Positions 1 to 7,408 of a DNA stretch of 15,773 bases are shown here, one piece after another (the first letter of the stretch is position 1; each line of letters begins with the position of its first letter). Location of the stretch: assembly GCA_964642165.1 (NCBI GenBank), contig CAZXOC010000174.1, positions 1 to 15,773 on the forward strand. Reading direction: 5' to 3'. Source of the DNA: CAYRVX01 sp964642165. Its GTDB lineage: Bacteria; Planctomycetota; Phycisphaerae; SM23-33. A program made the translations under genes and the position numbers. A model generated the notes under the pieces. The model searched no databases. It had not been told where the DNA came from and was given only the letters and a program-made list of their open reading frames with translations.

Positions 1-102
1 CGGGCGTCTACGAGGCGTCGGGCGATTGTTTAGCGGGCCGGCTTGCCGGCCGCGCTCTTGTCCCCTTCGTCTACGTCATCGAGCGCCACCCACCGCGCGG
101 CG
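1..102. other. Window-edge non-coding stretch with a stem-loop
   Basis: This is the region downstream of the GH106-like gene (minus strand). No frame in it can be supported as a gene. It contains a perfect 6-bp stem with a 4-nt loop, GGCCGG-CTTG-CCGGCC at 36-51. The hairpin lies about 50 bp past the stop codon, where a terminator would be expected, but there is no T-run on either strand next to it, so an intrinsic terminator is only a weak possibility. Confidence 0.3.
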
Positions 103-3100
103 CTACTCGAGCACTTCCACCACCACCGGCTCCATCAGCCCGTGGTCGAAGAGCTGGTATTCGTTCCGCCAGTCGGCGTTGCCGGGGTCGAACTCGCCCG
201 GGCCGGTCCAGGGCTTGTGCGGCACGTGCAGCGGGCCGAGGATGTTCTTCCGCCCGCCGATAACCTCGACGAGCACCTCGTTGGGCCCGTCGGCCAGCGC
301 GTCGGTGATCTCCGCCTCGAACGGCGGCCAGGGCAGCACGAACGTCCTCTCCCCGCAGTGGATCGCCGCGGCCGTGGCGTCGATGCCCGGCAGGCGGATG
401 CGGACGCGCTTCCCGGCCGGGGGCTCGATGGTCAGCTTGTACGTCACCGCCCCGCCGTAGAAGTCCAGCCCCTGGCCGACCCACGAGCCGACGGCGAGGC
501 GCTTCGGCGGCGCGACGAGCGTCATGCGCCCGGGTGCGGGGGCGTCGCCCTCGCGAAGCCGCACGCCGAAGTCGCCCACGAGGTACAGGTCCTCCAGCTC
601 CATGTCGGGGCGGTAGTCCATCGTCAGGAGGACCTCGTTGTCGCCGGCGACGAGCAGGGCGGTCACGTCCACGGTGCGGATGTCCTCGTCGACCCAGCAG
701 CCGTCGGGCTCGCCGGCGGGGTGGCCGTTGACGGTGACCTCGTAGTCCTCCGGGCGCTCCAGGGCCAGCGCGCAGCGGTTCGGCAGGTCCGTCACGTGGA
801 AGCCGAAGCGCAGGCGGCAGCGTCCCCGAGGCGCCGTGTCCACCGTGCCCATGGCGTAGAGGTACCACGGCTGCTGGCCGCCGCCGATCCGCGAGCCCAG
901 GCCGAAGCGGGCGCGGATCTCGGCGTCGGCCCGGAGCGTGGGGACCGGCTCGCCGAACGGCTCGTCGCCGAAGCTGTAGCGGCACGTGTCCAGCGGCAGC
1001 GTGTTGGGCTCGGCAAGCTCGACGTCGAACGGGCCGTCGAAGGTGCGCGTCTCGACGACGCTCGGCTCGGGCGCCGCCTCGCCCGCGCCGTCGGCGCTCA
1101 GCCCCAGCGTGACCAGCGCCGAGCCCGTCGGCGGCAGCGACAGGTCGAACGCCACGCGGGCCGAGTCGCCCTCGCCGGCCGCGGTCGCGTTCAGCTTCGT
1201 CCGCTCGCCCGTCCGCAGGTCCCACAGCACGGCGGGCGCCCGCCCGGCGACGCTCGCGCGGAGGGCGTGGCCTTCCTCGCGGTCGTGCGATTGGAGGAAG
1301 AGGGCCTGCCCGCCCTCGACCCTGCGCAGCATGGACCAGACGAAGTCGGCCTCGGCGCCGCCCTCGGCGATCGAGACGCGCCGCGGGAGGATGCTCTCCA
1401 TCGCGGCGACGAGGCCGTCGGCGTCGTCGCAGGTGCGCCCGGCCTCGACGAGCGGGGCGATCGCGCCGCTCTCCTCGGCGTCGACGCGGTCGGGCCGGCG
1501 GCCGACGAACAGCACCGTCCCGCCCCGGGCCTGGAGCTTCTCCAGCAGCTCCACCGTCGTCTTCCGCAGCGTCAGCGTCGGCGGGACCACCACGACGCGA
1601 TAGGTCAGGCGGCCGACCTTCACGCCGCCGTCCTCCACGGAGCCGTGCCCCGCCAGCAGCGACTCGTCGGCGAAGTCCCAGTCCCAGTGCCGGCCCGAGA
1701 GCATGCGCGTGACCCGCTGCAGCGCCTCGTCCAGCTCGGCCAGCAGCTCCTGCTCTCCGGCGGCGTGGAAGCAGCCCCACGCGCTCTCGACCGGGTGGAT
1801 CACCAGCACGTCGCGGACGGGCTCGCCCCGCGTGAGGAAGAAGCTCAGCCGCGCGAAGTAGTCCTCCACCACGCCGTAGTACCGCCACCACGGGCTGTGG
1901 GTGAAGAGGCTCGCGGGGTAGTCGCGCTTGGCGCCGCCGGCGAGGCTGAAGTGCGTCAGGTGCGGGCAGCGGAAGTTGACGCCCGCGGCGAACTGCCAGT
2001 CGCCGACGAACTTGTGTCCTTCGAGCGGCCAGTCCCAGCCGGTGCAGCCGTACAGCTCGCTCAGCACGCGCCCGTGCCCGAGCTGATCGGCGACACTGCT
2101 GCACTGCTTGGCGGTGGTCAGCTCGCGGTCCTGGTCGGTGAGGATGTCGATGCCCGGCCACTGGAAGTGCTCGTAGTGGGGCATGCAGGCCCCCACGACG
2201 CGGACCTGGCTGCGGAGGGTCTCTTCCGAGAGCAGGTGCCCGGTCAGGGCGATGCCGTGCTTGCCGCACCAGCGCCCGATCTGCCGGCTGAAGGCCTCGA
2301 CGAACAGCTCCGTGGCGGTGCGGTAGAAGTCGTGGCGGACCTTCGAGAACGCCCCGTCGGCGCCGGGGAAAACCACCTCCGGCAGGTGCTCGCGGAGGTC
2401 GTACCCGCGGCGCTGGCGGAACTGGCGCGGCATGTCGGACGTCCACGGCACGACGTACCGCCCCTCGCCGCGGCGCGCGCCGTGGTTGAGGTAGTTCGGC
2501 TCGTCCGTGAAGATCGCCGGCACCAGGGCGCCGAAGTCCTTCCCGTAGCGGTCGGCGTAGGCCTGGTGGGTGACGTGGATGAACTCCTGGACCGCCTCGG
2601 GGTTCATCGTGTCGAGGTACGGCCCGTCGTTGTACCAGCCGCGCGGCTCCTGGGCGACCACGTCGAAGTGGAGCGGCCCGGCGCCGTCCGGCACGTCGGC
2701 GTCCGGGGCGAGAGGCTCGTAGGAGACCAGGCGCCCGTCGCCGTCGAGCCGGACGGCGAAGGTGACGAGGCGCTCGGCGCCCGCGTCGGGCTCGGTGCTC
2801 GGCGTGCAGAGCAGCATGTGCATGCCGAACGCCGGGCGCTTGCGCGTGACGATCCCCCCGGCCGAGCCCGACGGCCAGCGATCCTCGTCGTACAGGTACG
2901 CGCGCATGCCCAGTTCGCGGGCCTTCTCCACGCACGCCGAGACGCACTCGAACCACTCGTCCGAGAGGTACGGGGTCTTGAGCCCGTAACGGCTGTGCAT
3001 GAAGAAGCCGCCCATGCCCGCGGCGTGCATGCTCTCGATGGCCCGGCACAGGCGGTCCGGATCGAGCCGGCTGTTCCACGACCAGAACGGGGCGCTGCGG

Positions 3101-3153
3101 TACTCGGCGGGGGGGTCGGCCCACGTCGCCAACAGATCGTCCAGGTTGCTCAT
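103..3153 (-). CDS. GH106-like glycosyl hydrolase (alpha-L-rhamnosidase-type), no signal peptide
   Basis: This 1016-aa protein resembles the large GH106/rhamnosidase-like glycosidases common in Planctomycetota and Bacteroidota. The N-terminal third reads as a TIM-barrel start (FWSWNSRL at 23-30, GMGGFFMHSRYG at 46-57, YLYDEDRWPSG at 87-97). Acidic residues in conserved-looking settings are E218 (FTDEPN), E310 (LLSEET) and E366 (LSELYG); I regard them as catalytic candidates, not proven. Residues about 445-555 (VRDVLVIHP, VVVVPPTLTL, GGTVLFVGRRP) look like the flavodoxin-like/amidotransferase-like middle domain of such enzymes. About 700-975 is beta-sandwich (jelly-roll), including VTVNGHPAG and FDVTALLVAGDNEV-like carbohydrate-binding patterns. 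The start at 3153 is chosen over one 24 bp upstream because GGAG lies 6 nt before this ATG. No signal peptide is visible, unlike the secreted proteins further along, so a cytoplasmic role on imported oligosaccharides is likely. The substrate is unknown. Confidence 0.82.
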   Translation of the reverse strand: MSNLDDLLATWADPPAEYRSAPFWSWNSRLDPDRLCRAIESMHAAGMGGFFMHSRYGLKTPYLSDEWFECVSACVEKARELGMRAYLYDEDRWPSGSAGGIVTRKRPAFGMHMLLCTPSTEPDAGAERLVTFAVRLDGDGRLVSYEPLAPDADVPDGAGPLHFDVVAQEPRGWYNDGPYLDTMNPEAVQEFIHVTHQAYADRYGKDFGALVPAIFTDEPNYLNHGARRGEGRYVVPWTSDMPRQFRQRRGYDLREHLPEVVFPGADGAFSKVRHDFYRTATELFVEAFSRQIGRWCGKHGIALTGHLLSEETLRSQVRVVGACMPHYEHFQWPGIDILTDQDRELTTAKQCSSVADQLGHGRVLSELYGCTGWDWPLEGHKFVGDWQFAAGVNFRCPHLTHFSLAGGAKRDYPASLFTHSPWWRYYGVVEDYFARLSFFLTRGEPVRDVLVIHPVESAWGCFHAAGEQELLAELDEALQRVTRMLSGRHWDWDFADESLLAGHGSVEDGGVKVGRLTYRVVVVPPTLTLRKTTVELLEKLQARGGTVLFVGRRPDRVDAEESGAIAPLVEAGRTCDDADGLVAAMESILPRRVSIAEGGAEADFVWSMLRRVEGGQALFLQSHDREEGHALRASVAGRAPAVLWDLRTGERTKLNATAAGEGDSARVAFDLSLPPTGSALVTLGLSADGAGEAAPEPSVVETRTFDGPFDVELAEPNTLPLDTCRYSFGDEPFGEPVPTLRADAEIRARFGLGSRIGGGQQPWYLYAMGTVDTAPRGRCRLRFGFHVTDLPNRCALALERPEDYEVTVNGHPAGEPDGCWVDEDIRTVDVTALLVAGDNEVLLTMDYRPDMELEDLYLVGDFGVRLREGDAPAPGRMTLVAPPKRLAVGSWVGQGLDFYGGAVTYKLTIEPPAGKRVRIRLPGIDATAAAIHCGERTFVLPWPPFEAEITDALADGPNEVLVEVIGGRKNILGPLHVPHKPWTGPGEFDPGNADWRNEYQLFDHGLMEPVVVEVLE

Positions 3154-3182
3154 CGCGTGCTCCGGGAGTGCTCCCAAGAGGC

Positions 3183-3202
3183 GAGCGGCCCACCGGCCGC
3201 TC
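3183..3202. other. Perfect 8-bp stem-loop in the divergent spacer
   Basis: GAGCGGCC-CACC-GGCCGCTC is a perfect inverted repeat with a 4-nt loop, 30 bp upstream of the GH106-like start. If the putative minus-strand promoter at 3214-3241 is real, the hairpin falls in the 5' leader of that gene, close to its Shine-Dalgarno, and could affect translation or mRNA stability. It could also be a protein-binding operator. No T-run follows it. Confidence 0.45.
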
Positions 3203-3213
3203 AGGGACGCTGT

Positions 3214-3241
3214 ATTCTCCGCGCGGCCGCTCCGCGGTCAA
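3214..3241 (-). promoter_or_regulatory. Putative sigma70-type promoter for the GH106-like gene
   Basis: On the minus strand TTGACC (3236-3241, 5 of 6 to the -35 consensus) is followed after 16 bp by GAGAAT (3214-3219, 4 of 6 to the -10 consensus). It sits about 60 bp upstream of the start codon. Promoter consensus in Planctomycetota is poorly defined and GC-rich DNA makes chance matches likely, so this is tentative. Confidence 0.25.
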
Positions 3242-3275
3242 CGCCAAAAGACCCCGGCCCCCGGCGGGGGGGGTG

Positions 3276-3305
3276 TTGCCATCGGCCCCCGGGCGGGCCT
3301 ACCAT
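3276..3305 (+). promoter_or_regulatory. Putative sigma70-type promoter for rsmE
   Basis: TTGCCA (3276-3281, 5 of 6 to the -35 consensus) and TACCAT (3300-3305, 4 of 6 to the -10 consensus) are separated by 18 bp. They lie about 35 bp before the rsmE GTG, which would give a short leader of roughly 28 nt. Upstream runs of G and C make the rest of the spacer unlikely to hold a better match. Tentative. Confidence 0.3.
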
Positions 3306-3339
3306 TCCGGTCGGTACGACGCGCACGAAAGGCCACGGC

Positions 3340-4062
3340 GTGGACAAGCCGAGTCGCTTCTTTGCCCAGGACCTCTCGCCGGAGACGGTGCCCCTCGACC
3401 CCGGCGAGGCGCACCATGCGCGGCACGTCCTGCGCCTGCGGGCCGGGGCGCCGGTCGAGCTGTTCGACGGGCGCGGCACGGTCGCGCGGGGGCGGATCGC
3501 CGACGTGCAGCGCGGGCGCGTGACCGTCCGGGTCGAGTCGCGGCAACAGACGGCTCGGCGCCCGGGGCCGATCGTGCACCTGGCGTTCGCCGTGCCGAAG
3601 GGCAAACGCCTGGACTGGCTGCTGGAGAAGGCCACCGAGTTGGGCGCCGCGTCACTGCGGGGGATCGTCTTCCGGCGGAGCGTCGCCGGGCTCGTCGAGC
3701 TCACGCCGGCCAAGCGCCGGCGCTGGCAGGTGCACTGCATCGCCGCGGCGAAGCAGAGCCGCCTGAGCTGGCTGCCGGAGATCCACGGCCTGCTGTCGCT
3801 GGGGGAGTTCCTCGAGCGGTCGCTGCTCGGCGCGGCGGGCTACTTCGGCATCGTCGGCGCGGCGGGCAGCGGGGCGCTGCCGGTGAGCCGGGTGGTGGCC
3901 GCCGAACCGCCCGGGCGCGACGTGTGCATTCTCGTCGGCCCGGAGGGCGGGCTCACCCGCGCCGAGCTCGAGGCGGCGGCGGAGGCGGGCTTCGTGCCGG
4001 CGAGGCTGGGGCGGACGATCCTTCGCGTCGAGACCGCCGCCGTCGCGCTGCTGGCGGCCACC
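3340..4062 (+). CDS. rsmE: 16S rRNA (uracil-1498-N3)-methyltransferase RsmE, 3' end lost in gap
   Basis: RsmE uses S-adenosylmethionine to methylate N3 of U1498 in 16S rRNA in the assembled small subunit; it is a cytoplasmic, homodimeric SPOUT enzyme. Visible here are 241 residues. The N-terminal PUA-like part shows RFF (6-8), HHARHVLRL (25-33) and ELFDGRG (40-46). The linker shows AFAVPKGKRLDWLLEKATELG (about 82-102) and the conserved KQSR (138-141). The C-terminal trefoil-knot motifs are ILVGPEGGLT (197-206), G217F and LGRTILRVETAAVALLA (223-239). Family members are about 240-250 aa, so only the last few residues and the stop are missing in the N gap. GTG is preferred as start because AAAGG lies 7 nt upstream and the protein then begins just before the conserved RFF. 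The frame stays open far upstream, but that is antisense shadow of the GH106-like gene. Confidence 0.93.
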
Positions 4063-4162
4063 NNNNNNNNNNNNNNNNNNNNNNNNNNNNNNNNNNNNNN
4101 NNNNNNNNNNNNNNNNNNNNNNNNNNNNNNNNNNNNNNNNNNNNNNNNNNNNNNNNNNNNNN
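4063..4162. other. Assembly gap of 100 N
   Basis: Exactly 100 undetermined bases, the usual placeholder length for a scaffold join. It removes the stop of rsmE and the start of the GT2 gene. Both flanking genes lack only a small part (a few residues of RsmE, roughly 10-20 of the GT2), so the true missing segment may be short, provided the join is correct. Confidence 0.98.
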
Positions 4163-4163
4163 C

Positions 4164-5111
4164 AACGAGCAGGAGGGCCTGGAGCACTTCCACGGGCGCC
4201 TGAAGGCCGTCGCCGACTCGCTCGGCGAGCCGTACGAGATCCTCTTCGTCAACGACGGCTCGACGGACGACTCGGCCGCGGTGATCCGCCGGCTGGCCGA
4301 GGCCGATCCGCACGTCCGGTCGGTGGAGTTCTCGCGGAACTTCGGGCACCAGGTGGCCGTGACGGCGGGGTACGACTACGCTCGCGGCCGGGCGGTGATC
4401 AGCCTGGACGCCGACTGCCAGCACCCCCCCGAGCTGATCCCGCACATGGTCGCGCGCTGGCGCGAGGGCTCCGAGGTGGTCTACACGATCCGCCGGGACA
4501 CGGAGGGCATCTCGCCGCTGCGGCGGGCGATCGGACACGCGGCGTACGGGCTGATCAAGCTCGCCTCCGGCATGGACCTGACCGACCAGGCGGACTTCCG
4601 CCTGCTGGACCGCAAGGTCGTCCGCGTGATCCGCCGCCACCGCGAACAGGCACGCTGCCTGAGGGGGCTCGTGCGCTGGGTGGGCTTCCGGCAGGTGGCC
4701 ATGCCCTACACCGCCGAGCCGCGCGCCGCCGGACGCAGCGGCTACACGCTCCGGCAGCTCGCCGACATCACGCTGGCGGGCGTGTTCAACTTCTCCCGCC
4801 TGCCCGTCCGCCTGGCGGCGGCGGCCGGGGCGCTGCTGGTCGCCGCGGCGATTCTCTACGCCCTCGTCGCGCTGGTGCTCTGGCCGATCGGGGTCGCGCC
4901 GGCGGCGTGGGCGAGCCTGGCCGTGGCGATCGCGGCGCTCTTCGGCGTGCAGTTCCTCCTGTTCGGCATCCTGGGCGAGTACGTCGGAAGGACCTTCGAC
5001 GAGGCCAAGCGCCGCCCGCTGTACATCGTCCGCGAGACCGTCGGCTTCGCGCCCGGCGCGCCCGGGTCGAAGGGCGCCCGGGCCGACGACGATTTCACCG
5101 TCTTCACGTAG
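4164..5111 (+). CDS. GT2 family membrane glycosyltransferase (GtrB/ArnC/DPM1-like), 5' end lost in gap
   Basis: The 315 visible residues start at NEQEGL, which in this family follows a strand ending in PVYNE, so only the first 10-20 residues are missing. The family transfers a sugar from a nucleotide-sugar to polyprenyl phosphate on the cytoplasmic face of the membrane, feeding envelope glycan or lipid modification. Visible motifs are ILFVNDGSTDDS (26-37), SRNFGHQVAVTAG (57-69), the metal-binding LDAD with QHPPE (81-90), and QADFRLLDR (142-150). Two C-terminal transmembrane segments lie at about 217-243 and 248-270, followed by GEYVGRTFDEAKRRPLYIV (271-289), the typical end of GtrB-like enzymes. 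The sugar and lipid cannot be told from sequence. The gene is co-directional with rsmE; its stop overlaps the convergent 742-aa gene by 8 bp. Confidence 0.9.
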   Translation, partial: NEQEGLEHFHGRLKAVADSLGEPYEILFVNDGSTDDSAAVIRRLAEADPHVRSVEFSRNFGHQVAVTAGYDYARGRAVISLDADCQHPPELIPHMVARWREGSEVVYTIRRDTEGISPLRRAIGHAAYGLIKLASGMDLTDQADFRLLDRKVVRVIRRHREQARCLRGLVRWVGFRQVAMPYTAEPRAAGRSGYTLRQLADITLAGVFNFSRLPVRLAAAAGALLVAAAILYALVALVLWPIGVAPAAWASLAVAIAALFGVQFLLFGILGEYVGRTFDEAKRRPLYIVRETVGFAPGAPGSKGARADDDFTVFT

Positions 5112-7332
5112 GCCGCAAGCGGCCCCGCCGCCGCAGGACGACGCGGTGGCGGGCGCCGGTGAGGCGCAGACCGCGGATCGTCACCAGGCCCCACTTGTCG
5201 GCCGTCGCCGTGCCGCGCTGGGCGGGGCGGGCTTGCGGCACCGGGCGGCCGTCCTCGATGGCCTGGCGCTTCATCTGCTCTGTGGGCTGGGGCGTGCTGG
5301 TCCAGGCGAACGTCTCGCCCGCCCGCGCCCGGAAGCGCCGGCAGCGGCGCGGCGTCAGGTCCACGGTGCACCGCGGCAGCGGCGGCTTGCCGGCCAGCCA
5401 CGCCGTCACCTCCCAGCGGCCCGGCTCGTCCACGATGCTGCCGGCGTCCCACGTCAGGTAGCCGTTGAGCTGGATGCCCATCCCCTCGCCCTGGTTCAGG
5501 TCGCCGTTGCCGGGGTTGTCGTCGAGACTGCAATGGCCGAAGGCCGGCAGCGACCGATCGAGGCGAATCGCCGGGCGCTGGTCGTCCGGCACGCGCCAGT
5601 GGTAGACGAAAGCCCGCTTCGTGTCGATCATCGCGCGGAGGAAGCGCGGCACGGGCGGCCAGCCCATCTCCGTGAAGTGCGCCCCCCAGCCCAGGTGCAT
5701 GTGGAGGAAGGGGATCTCTCGCCGCGGCTCGGCCAGGACGAACCGCGTCCAGTCTTGGCGCCGGAAGGGGTCCTCCTGCGGCGGGCGCCCGGCGTACGCG
5801 CTCGGCGGGCCCCAGACGCCCTTGGCTCGCTGCCACGCCTGGAAACCCTTGGAGATCTCCGGCAGCCCCCAGCCGTGCAGGTCCGCGTACAGGTCGCCGC
5901 GCTCGATCTCCATCATGCCCCAGGCGCCCAGGGCGGCGGTGATGCGCCGGCGGTCGATGCCGTAGCGGCGGTCCAGCCAGGCCAGCAGCGCCTCCTGGCG
6001 GCGCATGGGGAACGGCTGCCAGCGGCCCTCCTCGATGCCCTTCAGCGTGTGGGCGGCGTCGTTGACGCCCATCCAGAAGGCGTTGGGCCAGTCGCAGCAG
6101 TGCGCCAGGTCGATCCGCTCGCCGGCGGCCGGGCGGACCGGCTCCGCCGTCTGGATCCACGAATGCCCGCGGTTGATGTGCACCGGCGCCTTCCTGGCGC
6201 GCTGCTGGGGACAGAAGCCCACCACCACGTCGTAGCACATCGGGATCGGCGACAGCGGCGCCTCGCAGTACCAGTTGCACCAGAGCTGGACGTACGTGCC
6301 CGGGGGCCTCTTCAGGTCGTGCACGACCTTCCGGTAGACGACCGGCTCGCCGGGCGCGGGCCTCTCGTCGACGGGCCCGGCCGTGTTGGCCCGCGTGATG
6401 TCGGTGGTGTTCTCGGCGCCGTTCACGGCCGTCACGACGGCGTAATAGCCCCGCCCTGCCCGGCGGACGGTGCGGACGAACTTGCCGACGCCCGACGGCA
6501 GGGGCTTGTCGTCCTCGACGGCCAGCCGCACCGCGATGTACTTCTCGTCCAGGGTCGACGGCGTCTGCTCGCCGCGCCAGATGCGCCGCACTTGCCGCGT
6601 GTTGAACCGCGAGCCCCCCGCGACGTCGGCCAGCAGCTCCGCCCGGGCGATGTTCGCGGCCGTGATCGGCTCGTCGTGGCGATACACGCGGTAGCGGACC
6701 TCGCGCGGGTCGTCCTTGGGGATGAGGCGCTCGGGGTCGTAGCCCCGGGACTTCTTGATCAGCAGTCCCCAGGCGTAGTCGTCCCTGCCCTCGGAGAGGT
6801 CCTCGGTCTCGCGGAAGGTGACGAACACCTGCCCTGCCCGGCAGAAGGCCCTCACGTCGCGGACCTGCTTGGGCGGATCGGCGAGCCGGCCCTCGTAGGC
6901 GACCTCCAGGAACGTCCCGTCGCGCTGGAAGCGCGGGGCGCTTCGCAGCAGGAGGTGGCCCTTCTTCGCTCCGGCCGCCGCCCAGGCGCGGACCACGTCC
7001 GTCGCGTCGAACCAGCGCCACGTCGGCGGCAGCAGCTTCAGTCGCTCGCCGGTCGCCTGGCCCTTCGCGTCGGCCGGGGAGAGGTGGAACGCCCGGTCGT
7101 ACCGCTCGGGGCGGACGAACTTCAGCCGCGCGCGGTACACGCGAGCCGCCTTCGGCAGGGCCGCCAGGTCGAACGTCATCAGCGTGCCGCGCTGCCGCAG
7201 GTCCTGGAACGCCAGCGTGCCGGCGTGCTGGACGTGTCCGGCGACGCCCCATCGCTGCACGACCACGTCCGCCGGCATCTGCCCCGCCGCCAGCGACCCG
7301 GCGAGCAGCCCGATCGCCACCGCGCGTTTCAT
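5104..7332 (-). CDS. Secreted DNRLRE/Fn3-like protein with degenerate alpha/beta-hydrolase-like domain
   Basis: This 742-aa protein opens with a Sec signal peptide (MKRAVAIGLLAGSLAAG). Residues about 20-146 resemble a DNRLRE-type beta-sandwich: LMTFDLAALPKAARVYRARL (51-70), then FDATDVVRAW (108-117) and HLLLR (126-130) before LEVAYEG. Residues about 155-315 look Fn3-like (GQVFVTFRE at 167-175, VRYRVYRHDEPIT at 212-224, YYAVVTAVNG at 296-305). About 330-590 has the layout of an alpha/beta-hydrolase: LLAWLDRRYGIDRRRITA precedes GAWGM at 469-473, where active relatives have GxSxG, and a late FLHMHLGWG at 542-550 sits where a histidine or aspartate loop might lie. The nucleophile serine is therefore absent, so the protein may be inactive or binding-only. 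The ATG is supported by GGAGGAGG (7340-7347) 7 nt upstream. It is the last gene of the four-gene minus-strand block. The function is not established and the hydrolase assignment is tentative. Confidence 0.72.
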   Translation of the reverse strand: MKRAVAIGLLAGSLAAGQMPADVVVQRWGVAGHVQHAGTLAFQDLRQRGTLMTFDLAALPKAARVYRARLKFVRPERYDRAFHLSPADAKGQATGERLKLLPPTWRWFDATDVVRAWAAAGAKKGHLLLRSAPRFQRDGTFLEVAYEGRLADPPKQVRDVRAFCRAGQVFVTFRETEDLSEGRDDYAWGLLIKKSRGYDPERLIPKDDPREVRYRVYRHDEPITAANIARAELLADVAGGSRFNTRQVRRIWRGEQTPSTLDEKYIAVRLAVEDDKPLPSGVGKFVRTVRRAGRGYYAVVTAVNGAENTTDITRANTAGPVDERPAPGEPVVYRKVVHDLKRPPGTYVQLWCNWYCEAPLSPIPMCYDVVVGFCPQQRARKAPVHINRGHSWIQTAEPVRPAAGERIDLAHCCDWPNAFWMGVNDAAHTLKGIEEGRWQPFPMRRQEALLAWLDRRYGIDRRRITAALGAWGMMEIERGDLYADLHGWGLPEISKGFQAWQRAKGVWGPPSAYAGRPPQEDPFRRQDWTRFVLAEPRREIPFLHMHLGWGAHFTEMGWPPVPRFLRAMIDTKRAFVYHWRVPDDQRPAIRLDRSLPAFGHCSLDDNPGNGDLNQGEGMGIQLNGYLTWDAGSIVDEPGRWEVTAWLAGKPPLPRCTVDLTPRRCRRFRARAGETFAWTSTPQPTEQMKRQAIEDGRPVPQARPAQRGTATADKWGLVTIRGLRLTGARHRVVLRRRGRLRPT
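5111..5124. other. Palindromic hairpin at the convergent gene junction
   Basis: GGCCGC-AA-GCGGCC is a perfect inverted repeat beginning on the last base of the GT2 stop codon and lying within the last codons of the 742-aa gene. It could help end transcription in both directions where the two genes converge, but neither side has a T-run, so this is only a structural observation. Confidence 0.35.
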
Positions 7333-7377
7333 GTCCCGTCCTCCTCCCCGCCGCGATACGTGCCCTCCCCCTCAAAG

Positions 7378-7399
7378 CCCAGCCACTGCGGTGGCTGGG
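7378..7399 (-). terminator. Intergenic 9-bp stem-loop, possible partial terminator or processing site
   Basis: CCCAGCCAC-TGCG-GTGGCTGGG (plus-strand reading) is a perfect 9-bp stem with a 4-nt loop. It lies in the 76-bp spacer between the esterase stop and the start of the 742-aa gene. On the minus transcript it is followed by CTTTGAGG, not a real U-run, so full termination is doubtful. It may reduce expression of, or separate an mRNA segment for, the last gene of the block. Confidence 0.4.
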
Positions 7400-7408
7400 G
7401 TCGGCCCA

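Noticed and set aside
30..110. End of a further minus-strand gene stopping at 30-32
   Set aside because: It would overlap the end of the GH106-like gene in another frame and encodes a motif-free peptide; nothing supports it.
71..3247. Long minus-strand frame overlapping the GH106-like gene
   Set aside because: It is Arg/Pro/Ala-rich with no motif; the overlapping frame at 103-3153 carries the enzyme domains.
43..3339. Nearly 1100-codon open plus-strand frame running in phase into rsmE
   Set aside because: It is antisense to the GH106-like gene. Its translation is Ala/Arg/Val/Gly-rich with no recognisable domain until the RsmE start, and a Shine-Dalgarno supports the GTG at 3340. Absence of stops follows from high GC.
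3201..3740. Minus-strand frames opposite rsmE
   Set aside because: Short, basic, without motif and without a credible ribosome binding site; RsmE on the plus strand is unambiguous.
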